Below, one piece after another: positions 37,801 to 46,340 of a stretch of 64,000 nucleotides of DNA (the first letter of the stretch is position 1; each line of letters opens with the position of its first letter). The stretch comes from Filimonas lacunae (GTDB lineage Bacteria; Bacteroidota; Bacteroidia; Chitinophagales; Chitinophagaceae), in the NCBI RefSeq assembly GCF_002355595.1, contig NZ_AP017422.1, forward strand, positions 5,460,823 to 5,524,822. The letters run 5' to 3'. Made by a program: the position numbers and the translations under genes. Under the pieces are notes generated by a model, which saw only the letters and a program-made list of their open reading frames with translations, was not told the origin of the DNA and did not search any database.

Positions 37801-39858
37801 CTAATTCACGAAGTTCCACCATATGCCATATCTGAATACCATGCCACGTTGTGGGTAATGTTGTGCTGCAAAATTGTATTTGCTAAACGAGAAGCCCTGA
37901 GTAGGGTCGAAAGTGTTGATATTTTCCAGGCGTAAAAAACCTTTAAAGCTTTTGATACGAAAATGCAGAAACACATTAATATCCGGCCGGTTGGAAGTGG
38001 TCCAGCTATTCTGGTAAAAGAACTGGCCGGTTAAGGGCGAGTAGCTGTCGGCCTTATAAGGCAAGTAGTAACGTAATTCCATACCCGTTGCCAGGAACAG
38101 GTTTTTAAAGAAGTTTCCTTCATACACCAGCCTGTTGGTAGTATAGGCCAAAGGCACGTTTACAGGAGCATCCCCTGTTTTTTGCTGCAGGTGAACGGTA
38201 GTGTACCAATGCCAGTATTTGCTTAGTTTAAACATTTTTTGAGCGCTTACATGTAGCAAAGTAAACAAAGAGGTATCCTGGTTGGCATTGATAAAACCAT
38301 CAAAATAAGTATAGTTGTTTAACAGGTAAAAATCGCCTGTTAAGCGCAGCTGTATGGCAGGTATTTCCACATTCGCAAATAAGCGGGTGGTATTCTCTTT
38401 TTTGAAATTGATACCTGAAAGAGAAGGAAATGACGACGTGTTATTATAGATGTAAGAAGGCGTGCGGTTTACGTTTTGAAATCCTAGCTGAATAGAGCCG
38501 ATTTTAGCACCCAGTACACCTTTGATACTAGCCTGGGCCGAATAATCACCGGAATATGCTCCTGTTAAATACAACCTGGCCGCCGCCGCAATATCCCAAC
38601 GCTGGTTGCGCGTGCGGTTACGATATTCCGCATCGCCATATATGTTGTTGAAGGATGTTCCAAAAGTGGTATCTCCACCATAATACAAAAACTCCCCTTT
38701 CATGGTCTGGTAACCTGCACCCAGTTTTAAAAACTGGTTAAGATTGTTTTTTTCAGGAAAGGAAATGATAGAAAATTCATTGGTAAGGCTCTTCCACGAA
38801 TCTTTATACGTTAACGGATTGCTGGTTACCAGCAGGTTAAAATACTCAAGATAATTGGCTTGTATAGGCTCGTTATCCTTGAACTGGTAATGGGAAGAGT
38901 TATAGTTTAAAGTATGTTGAAAACGAATACGCGGATAAAAAAGACGTACTACGCTGGAATCGGTAACAATAGAATCTTTTTGCCCCAGATCGTACATGTG
39001 GCGATATAAAAAGGTAACATTGTTATACTGCGTACTGGTTCCGATATCAGAACTAAAGAAATTTTTAGAAGATGCTGTTACATTGTTGGCAAGCCTGGTG
39101 GCTACCGTAAACGGATCACTTAACGATTGTGAAGAAAGACTGCTTACCGCTGTATCATTTTGTACGCCCCCGTTTTCGCCAGACTTAATGGTATTGGTAA
39201 TGAAAATAAGGTAAGAAGTATATCTTTTATTCTTGCTTTGGTAAAAGGTGTTAAAGCGAATGTTGTTGTGGCTGGTATTCTGACTTTTATAGGAACCCGG
39301 CGAGTTGATAAAACGATACTCAAACGTGAAATTAAAATTCGGCTTTCTGTTTTGAGTATGCAGCACACCTATGGTTTGTTCCGATTTACTCCCCAGCATA
39401 TAAGCCAGCTCGGTATACGGCCGTGTTGTTTGAAAAAAACGGGTATCGCTTATTTTATACTGGTAAATATCATACGCATGAAAGCCAGCATCAAAGCCAG
39501 CCTGCATATTGGGCAAAAACGTGAGTGAATGTGTGGCATTGCCATAATTACCTAAATCTACATAATCATACGGCACCGGGTAACGGGTAGTAAAATCGTT
39601 TAAAGAGGAATCTATTTTACGGGGCCGTGTAGAATCGTAAAATCTGTAAGAAATAGTGATAGAATCTTCCAGCGGATCGCGGTGCTGTAACGAGTCGTTT
39701 CCTTTCTGTTTTTTAATAGGTCTTCCCTGGCTATCGTAACTGATAGAGGAAGTATCGCTACTGGAATAGTTACTGATCTGACCATTTACGACCTGTGTAA
39801 CAGCCAGCATGGCTATTACACAACATACAAATTTTACCAGGCGACTGAGGTGTGACAT
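37801..39858 (-). CDS. putative porin (Bacteroidota PF14121 type)
   Basis: About 685 aa outer-membrane barrel. Starting at 39858, MSHLSRLVKFVCCVIAMLAV provides the signal peptide. The mature N-terminus has a Ser-rich stretch and DSLQHRDPLEDSITISYRFY, then the conserved DFTTRYPVPYDYVDLGNYGNA region near 90 that is typical of this family. Many aromatic-ended strands follow to a C-terminal FRYGIWWNFVN. Substrate unknown. It starts 44 nt after the purine nucleoside phosphorylase stop. Confidence 0.85.
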   Translation of the reverse strand: MSHLSRLVKFVCCVIAMLAVTQVVNGQISNYSSSDTSSISYDSQGRPIKKQKGNDSLQHRDPLEDSITISYRFYDSTRPRKIDSSLNDFTTRYPVPYDYVDLGNYGNATHSLTFLPNMQAGFDAGFHAYDIYQYKISDTRFFQTTRPYTELAYMLGSKSEQTIGVLHTQNRKPNFNFTFEYRFINSPGSYKSQNTSHNNIRFNTFYQSKNKRYTSYLIFITNTIKSGENGGVQNDTAVSSLSSQSLSDPFTVATRLANNVTASSKNFFSSDIGTSTQYNNVTFLYRHMYDLGQKDSIVTDSSVVRLFYPRIRFQHTLNYNSSHYQFKDNEPIQANYLEYFNLLVTSNPLTYKDSWKSLTNEFSIISFPEKNNLNQFLKLGAGYQTMKGEFLYYGGDTTFGTSFNNIYGDAEYRNRTRNQRWDIAAAARLYLTGAYSGDYSAQASIKGVLGAKIGSIQLGFQNVNRTPSYIYNNTSSFPSLSGINFKKENTTRLFANVEIPAIQLRLTGDFYLLNNYTYFDGFINANQDTSLFTLLHVSAQKMFKLSKYWHWYTTVHLQQKTGDAPVNVPLAYTTNRLVYEGNFFKNLFLATGMELRYYLPYKADSYSPLTGQFFYQNSWTTSNRPDINVFLHFRIKSFKGFLRLENINTFDPTQGFSFSKYNFAAQHYPQRGMVFRYGIWWNFVN

Positions 39859-39901
39859 TGCTTGCAAAATAAAACGAAACCTGTAAATGAAATGGTAAAT
39901 A

Positions 39902-40726
39902 CTAAATAGCAGCCACCAGTTCTCTAAACAGGGCTGTAAGTTTTGGTTCTGCTTCTTTAGCAGCGGCCAGCACTTCTTCGTGTGTAATTACATTTTCATC
40001 TTCACGAATGCCTAAATCGGTAATAACACTTACGGCAAATACCTGCATGCCTGCATGTATGGCCACTATATTTTCCTGTACGGTGCTCATGCCCACGGCA
40101 TCACCGCCCACTGCTAATATTAAACGGTATTCGGCTTTGGTTTCAAAAGTAGGGCCGGTAACTGCCGTATATACACCTTCTTTTAAATCAATATTCAAAC
40201 GCTGGCCTATAGCACGCGCTTTAGCCAACAGGTCTTTACTATAAGGTTCGGTCATGTCAGGGAAACGGGTACCCAGCTCGTCTTCATTTTTACCTAACAG
40301 TGGGTTAACGGTGAAAAAGCTGATGTGATCGTTAATTAACATCAGATCGCCCACTTTAAAAGTTTTATTCACCGAACCTGCCGCGTTAGACAATAACAAG
40401 GTTTGTACACCTAACAATTTCATTACACGTACGGGAAAAGTAACCTGCTGTGCAGTATATCCTTCATAAAAGTGGAAACGGCCGGCCATTACCAGCACTT
40501 TCTTGCCACCTAATTCACCAAATAATAACTTTCCGCTATGGCCTTCTACAGTACTTACCGGGAAATGAGGAATTTCGTTATAGGCAATTTCATGCTCTAC
40601 TTTAATTTCCTGGGTAAAATTGCCTAAACCACTGCCCAGCACAATTGCTACCTGGGGAACCTCTTTATAACGACTTTGAATAAAATTTACGGATTCACGT
40701 AGTTGCTGCATTAATTGTGTTGCCAT
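39902..40726 (-). CDS. purine nucleoside phosphorylase (trimeric type)
   Basis: Phosphorolysis of purine nucleosides for salvage. Landmarks of the trimeric family: VAIVLGSGLGNFTQEI near residue 25, the phosphate-site His in VEGHSGKLLFGEL, MAGRFHFYEGY, LLSNAAGSVN, the Glu of TGPTFETKAEYR, and DAVGMSTVQENIVA. 274 aa, typical of inosine-guanosine phosphorylases (deoD-unrelated, punA-like). Confidence 0.95.
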   Translation of the reverse strand: MATQLMQQLRESVNFIQSRYKEVPQVAIVLGSGLGNFTQEIKVEHEIAYNEIPHFPVSTVEGHSGKLLFGELGGKKVLVMAGRFHFYEGYTAQQVTFPVRVMKLLGVQTLLLSNAAGSVNKTFKVGDLMLINDHISFFTVNPLLGKNEDELGTRFPDMTEPYSKDLLAKARAIGQRLNIDLKEGVYTAVTGPTFETKAEYRLILAVGGDAVGMSTVQENIVAIHAGMQVFAVSVITDLGIREDENVITHEEVLAAAKEAEPKLTALFRELVAAI

Positions 40727-40746
40727 GCGGATATACTGTTAGGGCG

Positions 40747-40754
40747 CAAATATA
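40747..40754 (-). promoter_or_regulatory. -7 box of the purine nucleoside phosphorylase gene
   Basis: TATATTTG on the minus strand (TAnnTTTG), 21 nt before the ATG. No good -33 match at 19 nt. Confidence 0.5.
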
Positions 40755-40761
40755 AAGAAAC

Positions 40762-42711
40762 TTACCCCTGCTTAACAGGCAAAATAATATAGAAGGTAGT
40801 GCCTTTGCCCTCCTCCGACTCAGGATAAATGATTCCCTTATGGTTTTGTACAATTTTCCTGCACAAACTCAGTCCTATACCCGCTCCCTGGTACTCTCCC
40901 ACCCCATGCAGGCGACGGAAAATTTCAAATATCTGGGCGCTGTATTTAGGATCGAAGCCTATTCCGTTATCGGTAAAACGGATCTCATAATATAGCTGCC
41001 GCTCGTTGGGCAGATCGTATTTTTCCAGTTCGTTACTATCCACCATGCGGGACGAAACAGTAATGTAAGGCGCTTTATCGGCACGGGTGAACTTAAGGGC
41101 ATTGCTGAATAAATTGTAAAACAACTGATTCATTTGCAACGAATTCGCCGCTATCAACGGCAACTCAGACAATTTAACATGAGCTCCTTTTTCAGCTATG
41201 GACAACTCAAAATCAGACATCACGTTTTGCAATACCACATTAAGATCGGTAGCTACAAATTCGTTTTCTGTTTGCAGTAAACGGGAATATTCCAGCAGGT
41301 CTTTAATTAAAAGCGACATCCGGTCGCTTGACTTAATAATACGTTGTAATAAAATACCCGCTTTATCCGGAAAGCAGTCCATATCGTTCAGCATTTCCGA
41401 AAAAACGCGGATCTTCCGCAACGGTTCCTGCAAATCGTGTGAAGCCACATAAGCATATTGTTCCAGCTCCTGATTCGATTGCTGTAAACGAAGGTTGGCT
41501 TTTTGCAGTTCCAGGTTGCTTTTTTTCAGTTCTTCTGTACGGGCAGCCACCTTATCGGTAATATCTTCTATGATGCTGATAAAAACATCCGGTGTACCAT
41601 CCGCTTTACGCACCAGCGACGAACTGATCCTCCCCCATACCACTCTTCCGTCTTTAGTATAATACCTTTTATCTACTACAAACGAAGGAATATCTCCTTT
41701 TATCATTAACTGCACAAACTGCTTATTCGAAGCCGTTTCTTCGGGGTGGCTAATCTCCTGCAGGTTTACATTATATAACTCTTCCGGCGTATAGCCCAGC
41801 ATTTTACAAAAAGAGCGGTTCACCATTTGAATATTGGCCTTCGGATCTAAAATCACCACACCTACCGCCGCATTTTCAAAAGCAAGCCTGAATCTTTCAC
41901 TCATGGTGGTCAACTCCGCATCTTTCCTTTTTTCTTCTGTAATATCATAAGCTACGGTAACCACGTTTTCGGGTTGCCCGTTCTTATCCAGTATCAGCGA
42001 GCTGCTGCTTCTGACAAACACCACCTGGCCATCTTTTCGGATATAGCGCTTTTCTACTTTAAAAGAAGGTATTTCTCCTTTTAGCAAACGCGCTACCAGC
42101 TCGCTACAATGTGGTAAATCATCCGGATGCGTCAGTGCTGCAAAACTTAATGTAGTCAATTCTTTTTCGGTGTAGCCCGTAATGCTGCAATAGGTTTGAT
42201 TGGCTTTTATGAAAATACCATCGGGCGTAGAAAAGAAAATACCTGCCGCTACACTGTTAAACACCGATTGAAACCGCCGCATCTCCCGATGTTCTGCCGC
42301 TTCTTTTTCTTTAATGGCCGAAACGTCGGCAGCAGTACCTATAAAAAGTTCGGGAACGCCATCAGCATTAAAAGAACATTTACCCCTGGCCCTTATCCAT
42401 ATTGTAGCGGCGTCGTGCGGACTGGTAAAACGATACTCCATTAACACCGGTTCTTCCGGCTGTATCCCTGCTCTTTTATCAAGCGAAGCATAAACAAGTC
42501 CACGATCATCAGGGTGAATACATTCAATAAATTGTGTCAGAGATACTTCTGGCTGGGGCCAGTGAAAAAGCTGCATACATATATCATCCCATTCCAGCGT
42601 GTTGCTGAGTGGAAATGCCCGCCATATGCCCATACCAGCGGCATGAAGGGCCTGCCTGGCTTTATCCTCCGCATCCGGCTTCATTTCATTTTCTTCATTT
42701 CGGGTACGCAT
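40762..42711 (-). CDS. cytosolic PAS-domain sensor histidine kinase
   Basis: 649 aa without membrane segments. Three PAS/PAC units lie at about 15-135, 145-265 and 268-390; the second and third each have a YCSITGYTEKEL- or FCKMLGYTPEEL-type core. A coiled coil (AARTEELKKSNLELQKANLR) leads to the HisKA box with the phosphorylated His in YVASHDLQEPLRKIR near 432, and the HATPase domain carries FTDNGIGFDPKY and GAGIGLSLCRKIV. This is the bacteriophytochrome-like kinase class common in Bacteroidota. No response regulator is adjacent. It is divergent from sucC. Confidence 0.93.
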   Translation of the reverse strand: MRTRNEENEMKPDAEDKARQALHAAGMGIWRAFPLSNTLEWDDICMQLFHWPQPEVSLTQFIECIHPDDRGLVYASLDKRAGIQPEEPVLMEYRFTSPHDAATIWIRARGKCSFNADGVPELFIGTAADVSAIKEKEAAEHREMRRFQSVFNSVAAGIFFSTPDGIFIKANQTYCSITGYTEKELTTLSFAALTHPDDLPHCSELVARLLKGEIPSFKVEKRYIRKDGQVVFVRSSSSLILDKNGQPENVVTVAYDITEEKRKDAELTTMSERFRLAFENAAVGVVILDPKANIQMVNRSFCKMLGYTPEELYNVNLQEISHPEETASNKQFVQLMIKGDIPSFVVDKRYYTKDGRVVWGRISSSLVRKADGTPDVFISIIEDITDKVAARTEELKKSNLELQKANLRLQQSNQELEQYAYVASHDLQEPLRKIRVFSEMLNDMDCFPDKAGILLQRIIKSSDRMSLLIKDLLEYSRLLQTENEFVATDLNVVLQNVMSDFELSIAEKGAHVKLSELPLIAANSLQMNQLFYNLFSNALKFTRADKAPYITVSSRMVDSNELEKYDLPNERQLYYEIRFTDNGIGFDPKYSAQIFEIFRRLHGVGEYQGAGIGLSLCRKIVQNHKGIIYPESEEGKGTTFYIILPVKQG

Positions 42712-42798
42712 TAATCAAATATCCGTATTAAAACTACTAAAATGTCTTTTTTCATTTCCCGCCATCTGCCCTATCTTCGCCATCAAATTTTTTACTGT

Positions 42799-44010
42799 AT
42801 GAACTTGCATGAATACCAGGCAAAGGAATTATTAAAGAAATACAATGTTCCCGTACAGGAAGGCATTGCAGTAGATACCGTTATGGCCGCTGAAGAAGCG
42901 TATCGTCAAATTAAAACACAGACAAACAACAACTTTGCTGTGGTTAAAGCGCAGATACACGCCGGTGGTCGCGGTAAGGGCAAAATAGAAGGTAGCGAAC
43001 AGCGCGGTGTTGCTGTTGGTAAAAGTCTGGAAGATGTATCCACCATTGCTAAAAACATTTTAGGTGGTACACTGGTAACTATTCAAACAGGACCAGCCGG
43101 TAAAAAAGTAAGCAAGGTATTAGTTGCTCAGGATGTATACTATCCAGGCCCTAACCCTGTAAAAGAATTTTACCTGTCAATTCTTTTAGACCGTGCTAAA
43201 GGCCAGAACGTAATCATGTACAGCACCGAAGGTGGTATGGACATTGAAGAAGTGGCACATAACACACCTGATAAAATTTTCAAAGAGTGGGTACACCCAT
43301 CCGGCGGCTTACAAGGTTTTCAGGCACGTAAAATTGCTTTTAACCTGGGCTTAAGCGGCGAAGCTTTGAAAAGCTGCGTAAAGTTTGTTACTAACTTATA
43401 TAATGCTTACGTTGGTTTAGACTGTGGTATGTTAGAAATTAACCCACTGTTCAAAACCAGTGATGAGAAGATCATTGCAGTAGATTGTAAAATGAGCCTG
43501 GACGAGAACGCATTAATGCGTCATTCTGACCTGGCTGCTTTACGTGATATTTCAGAAGAAGATCCTACTGAAGTAGAAGCTGGTCAGTTTAACCTGAACT
43601 ACGTAAAACTGGATGGTAACGTAGGTTGTATGGTAAACGGCGCCGGTTTGGCAATGGCTACTATGGATATGATTAAATTAAGCGGTGGCGAGCCTGCTAA
43701 CTTCCTGGACGTAGGTGGTACCGCTAATGCACAAACCGTAGAAGCTGGTTTCCGCATTATCATGAAAGATCCTAACGTTAAAGCAATTCTGATTAACATC
43801 TTCGGCGGTATCGTTCGTTGCGACCGTGTTGCTGCCGGTGTTATTGAAGCTTACAACAAACTGGGTGACATCAACATTCCTATCATCGTTCGCTTACAAG
43901 GCACTAACGCTGCAGAAGCTAAGAAACTGATTGATGAGAGTGGCTTAAAAGTACAGTCTGCTATCCTGTTAAGCGAAGCGGCTGACTTAGTAAAGCAAGC
44001 TGTTGCTTAG
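42799..44010 (+). CDS. sucC: succinate-CoA ligase, beta subunit
   Basis: ATP-grasp subunit of the TCA-cycle enzyme converting succinyl-CoA to succinate with ADP phosphorylation. The family start MNLHEYQAKELLKKYNVPV fixes the ATG at 42799; an upstream ATG at 42742 adds 19 non-conserved residues. Seen: IHAGGRGKGKIEG, the LEINPLF metal site, and the C-terminal ligase block NIFGGIVRCDRVAAG. 403 aa. sucD is not next to it. Synonymous choices look like a highly expressed gene. Confidence 0.96.
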   Translation: MNLHEYQAKELLKKYNVPVQEGIAVDTVMAAEEAYRQIKTQTNNNFAVVKAQIHAGGRGKGKIEGSEQRGVAVGKSLEDVSTIAKNILGGTLVTIQTGPAGKKVSKVLVAQDVYYPGPNPVKEFYLSILLDRAKGQNVIMYSTEGGMDIEEVAHNTPDKIFKEWVHPSGGLQGFQARKIAFNLGLSGEALKSCVKFVTNLYNAYVGLDCGMLEINPLFKTSDEKIIAVDCKMSLDENALMRHSDLAALRDISEEDPTEVEAGQFNLNYVKLDGNVGCMVNGAGLAMATMDMIKLSGGEPANFLDVGGTANAQTVEAGFRIIMKDPNVKAILINIFGGIVRCDRVAAGVIEAYNKLGDINIPIIVRLQGTNAAEAKKLIDESGLKVQSAILLSEAADLVKQAVA

Positions 44011-44030
44011 TAGCAAGTATATTACTATAG

Positions 44031-44063
44031 AAAAGGCCCGGAGTGTTGAGCTTCGGGCCTTTT
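44031..44063 (+). terminator. terminator after sucC
   Basis: 10-bp stem AAAAGGCCCG / CGGGCCTTTT followed by further Ts, 20 nt past the sucC stop. Confidence 0.9.
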
Positions 44064-44125
44064 TTGCGCTTATACTTTAATAACTTTTGTTGCGGGTTAT
44101 TTATACCGGGCTTTTACTTCTTAGC

Positions 44126-44752
44126 CTAGCCCTCCAACACCTTCACCTCACTAATAGGGCTAAATGTATATAAATGCCCTGTTTTCACTTCCAGGCAGAT
44201 ATATCTTTTCCTGCGCTTTTCTCCCTTTTTAAATACCCGCCCGTTGTCTGTTTGAAAAAGCGCGCCTTCCGGCAGGGATTCCAGCAAATGATATCCTTCC
44301 CGCTGGCGGGCATTATACTTACGTAACACCAGCAGCAACTCCGTTTCGCCACTGGCTGTGGCGGCAGGATTGAGGATGGAGCTGCGCAAGGCAGTTTCTA
44401 TATCCGGCGGAAACAGTTTATGCTGCACAAATGTTACCAGCAGATTGCTGTAAACACCTTTCCACTCTTTGCCATGGGCATCTACCCTGTTGCCAAACTC
44501 TTCAAACGTAAGCAGGTGTGCCAGCTCGTGCAAAAGCGTAATGAGAAACTCGTACTTGTTTAAATTACCGTTGATGCTGATACGGTGATTTTTGCCATGC
44601 GTGGCATGGCGGTAGTCGCCCAACACGGTTTTACGTGCCCGGGTAACAGTAAGATGCACTTTATAATTGTGAATGTACTGTACTACTTTATCAAAACTTC
44701 CTTCCGGCAGGTAGGCTGCCAGGGCCTGCATAGGGTGTTCAGCGGCTGCCAT
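44126..44752 (-). CDS. SprT-like zinc metalloprotease-fold protein
   Basis: 208 aa. The zinc motif HELAH lies in FLITLLHELAHLLTFEEFG near residue 75, followed by HGKEWKGVY with the third ligand, as in SprT/Spartan proteins. The C-terminal half has a beta-rich part (CLEVKTGHLYTF) without the Cys4 zinc ribbon. Bacterial SprT function is largely unknown. Its start overlaps the 3' end of the next upstream gene by 14 nt, so it is likely the last gene of the bactofilin group. Confidence 0.82.
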   Translation of the reverse strand: MAAAEHPMQALAAYLPEGSFDKVVQYIHNYKVHLTVTRARKTVLGDYRHATHGKNHRISINGNLNKYEFLITLLHELAHLLTFEEFGNRVDAHGKEWKGVYSNLLVTFVQHKLFPPDIETALRSSILNPAATASGETELLLVLRKYNARQREGYHLLESLPEGALFQTDNGRVFKKGEKRRKRYICLEVKTGHLYTFSPISEVKVLEG

Positions 44753-45146
44753 TTTTTTCGTTATTCAACCGGTAAGCCCCTGCCACCTCTACTATAGTAT
44801 ATATAACATACAATGCCATACACACCATAATGGCATATTTGCTTCTGGCTTTTCCTGAGAAATAGATATAAATTAAAGCCGCACCTGCTATGGAAAATAA
44901 TTTCAACACAGTAGCTCCCATAATGCTTCTTACAAAGGCATGCGGATTTTCGGCTTTGAGGGCCCGGTAGTGCATCATGGCACTAATGGTAGCCAGCAGA
45001 AATAATAACCCGTTTCCACCCTGCACCACATTAGGCGCAATCTGATGTTGCAATAATTTATCCTGGAAATACAGGCATAATCCATTAACAATAACAAAAA
45101 TGGCTATCAGCGGCAAAAAAGTATTGCGCATTTTTAATCGGTCCAT
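44739..45146 (-). CDS. four-helix membrane protein, ATP synthase subunit I-like
   Basis: About 135 aa with four hydrophobic segments (LPLIAIFVIVNGLCLYF; GGNGLLFLLATISAMMHY; ATVLKLFSIAGAALIYIYF; YAIMVCMALYVIYTIVEV). The size, helix pattern and position after an AtpZ gene fit the small AtpI-like proteins that precede ATP synthase genes. No atpB follows; SprT does. I start at MDRLKMRNTF (45146); the upstream ATG at 45215 would run through a hairpin. Confidence 0.6.
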   Translation of the reverse strand: MDRLKMRNTFLPLIAIFVIVNGLCLYFQDKLLQHQIAPNVVQGGNGLLFLLATISAMMHYRALKAENPHAFVRSIMGATVLKLFSIAGAALIYIYFSGKARSKYAIMVCMALYVIYTIVEVAGAYRLNNEKNGSR

Positions 45147-45169
45147 GATACAAACTAAAAAATCAAAAA

Positions 45170-45215
45170 GTGAAAAGTAAAAATCTGATGTCAAAAATAA
45201 ACTTTTACTTTTCAC
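45170..45215 (-). terminator. AT-rich hairpin between AtpZ and the next gene
   Basis: GTGAAAAGTAAAA / TTTTACTTTTCAC, a perfect 13-bp stem with a 20-nt loop that overlaps the AtpZ stop. On the minus strand TTTTTGATTTTTT follows, so it can act as a terminator or attenuator just before the AtpI-like gene. Confidence 0.55.
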
Positions 45216-45459
45216 CTTTCGACTTTCGTTCTGTGTCTTTTATCACCTTAACAATTACCGCAATAATTACCAGTAAAGGTAATATCCAAACCATTAACGG
45301 AACTTTTGCTACCATCCACCTGTCTAGTCTTATACCTGCCCACACCGCTACTCCCAGTGCTGCCAGTAATTGAAAAGCCAGGCCTGCATATAACCACAAT
45401 AAACGATGGTTATTCTGCGACGGCGGCAATTTTTCTTTCCGTTTGCTGGACTGTTGCAT
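45205..45459 (-). CDS. AtpZ/AtpI-family small membrane protein
   Basis: 84 aa, two membrane helices (YAGLAFQLLAALGVAVWAGI and VWILPLLVIIAVIVKVI) with a charged C-terminal tail, the plan of AtpZ, thought to help ATP synthase assembly or Mg uptake. The start codon lies 50 nt inside the bactofilin gene in another frame, an unusually long overlap; there is no other Met before the second helix region. Confidence 0.8.
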   Translation of the reverse strand: MQQSSKRKEKLPPSQNNHRLLWLYAGLAFQLLAALGVAVWAGIRLDRWMVAKVPLMVWILPLLVIIAVIVKVIKDTERKSKGEK

Positions 45460-45856
45460 TTTTGTCAGTTAATAATTCCACTACCTGAGAAGAAGTGGCG
45501 CCTGGCATAGAGCATTTACCGTTAAAGTTTACAGTAGGCTCCATAGATAATTTGCCGGTATGAATATCGCCATTGATAACAGCATTATTGCGTAATGTCA
45601 CCTGCTCTTTCACCTGTAAATTACCGGTTACCCTGCCTGTAATGTCTACCTGCAATGCAAATACGTTTCCTTCAACTTCACCATCAACTCCAATGACCAC
45701 TTTGGCTGTGCAATGCACATTACCGATCATTTTACCGTCGATACGAATGTCGCTCTGGCTGTTAATCTCGCCTTGAATGGTCATTCCAGACCCAATCATA
45801 CTGGTTTTTCCTGAAGAAATCACTGGCTCTTCAGCTTTGTTTTTAGGGGCAAACAT
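45410..45856 (-). CDS. bactofilin-family polymer-forming cytoskeletal protein
   Basis: 148 aa. The central bactofilin beta-helix at about 20-115 shows the repeat of short strands (IQGEINSQSDIRIDGKMIG; CTAKVVIGVDGEVEGNV; VDITGRVTGNLQVKEQV). Flanks are disordered. Bactofilins polymerise without nucleotides and position cell-wall or envelope machines; here it lies 13 nt after a wall-linked membrane protein gene. The Gln/Thr-rich end overlaps the AtpZ gene. Confidence 0.9.
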   Translation of the reverse strand: MFAPKNKAEEPVISSGKTSMIGSGMTIQGEINSQSDIRIDGKMIGNVHCTAKVVIGVDGEVEGNVFALQVDITGRVTGNLQVKEQVTLRNNAVINGDIHTGKLSMEPTVNFNGKCSMPGATSSQVVELLTDKNATVQQTERKIAAVAE

Positions 45857-45869
45857 AGCTTTATGATGT

Positions 45870-46265
45870 TTAGTCGTTTAGATATTCAGCCTTGGGTACG
45901 CTGATTGCGTTTGTATCTCGGGGTATAGATGTGTTTCCGGTCATCACCTTTCTAATATTATCAAGATATTGGTCTTTCAGTCGAATAGATTGCTCCAGGG
46001 AATCGGTTCTTATTTTTAATACCTGTAATTCAGTACGGCTTTGCCTGCTGCCATAACCAGGAATGTAAAATTTTAAGGGCGTTAAAACCAGTAAAGCCAC
46101 TGTAAAACTTACCAGCAATACAAAAATCACACTCATTCCAATGTATACACTCAAGCGCGATAGCTTAAAAGTAACCACCTCCTCGTACGTATCATCATTC
46201 ATTACCACCAGCCTGTAGCGATTTCTCAACCGTCGTAGGGTAGTTTGTGTTTCAATCTTAGCCAT
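45870..46265 (-). CDS. single-pass membrane protein resembling the N-terminus of M23 peptidases
   Basis: 131 aa. A basic cytosolic start (TTLRRLRNRYRLVVMNDDTY), one membrane helix (VYIGMSVIFVLLVSFTVALL), and a short periplasmic coiled coil (QVLKIRTDSLEQSIRLKDQY). This matches the N-terminal part of Bacteroidota M23 family endopeptidases, but no peptidase domain (HxH) is present. A stand-alone form before a bactofilin gene suggests an anchor that guides bactofilin to wall enzymes (inference). TATCTTTA upstream is a near -7 match. Confidence 0.7.
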   Translation of the reverse strand: MAKIETQTTLRRLRNRYRLVVMNDDTYEEVVTFKLSRLSVYIGMSVIFVLLVSFTVALLVLTPLKFYIPGYGSRQSRTELQVLKIRTDSLEQSIRLKDQYLDNIRKVMTGNTSIPRDTNAISVPKAEYLND

Positions 46266-46340
46266 GCGTTCAAATAAGCGTAATAAAGATAACGACTTAA
46301 CCGTTGTATTTTAAAATAATTTCACCGATTTTGCGGTACT

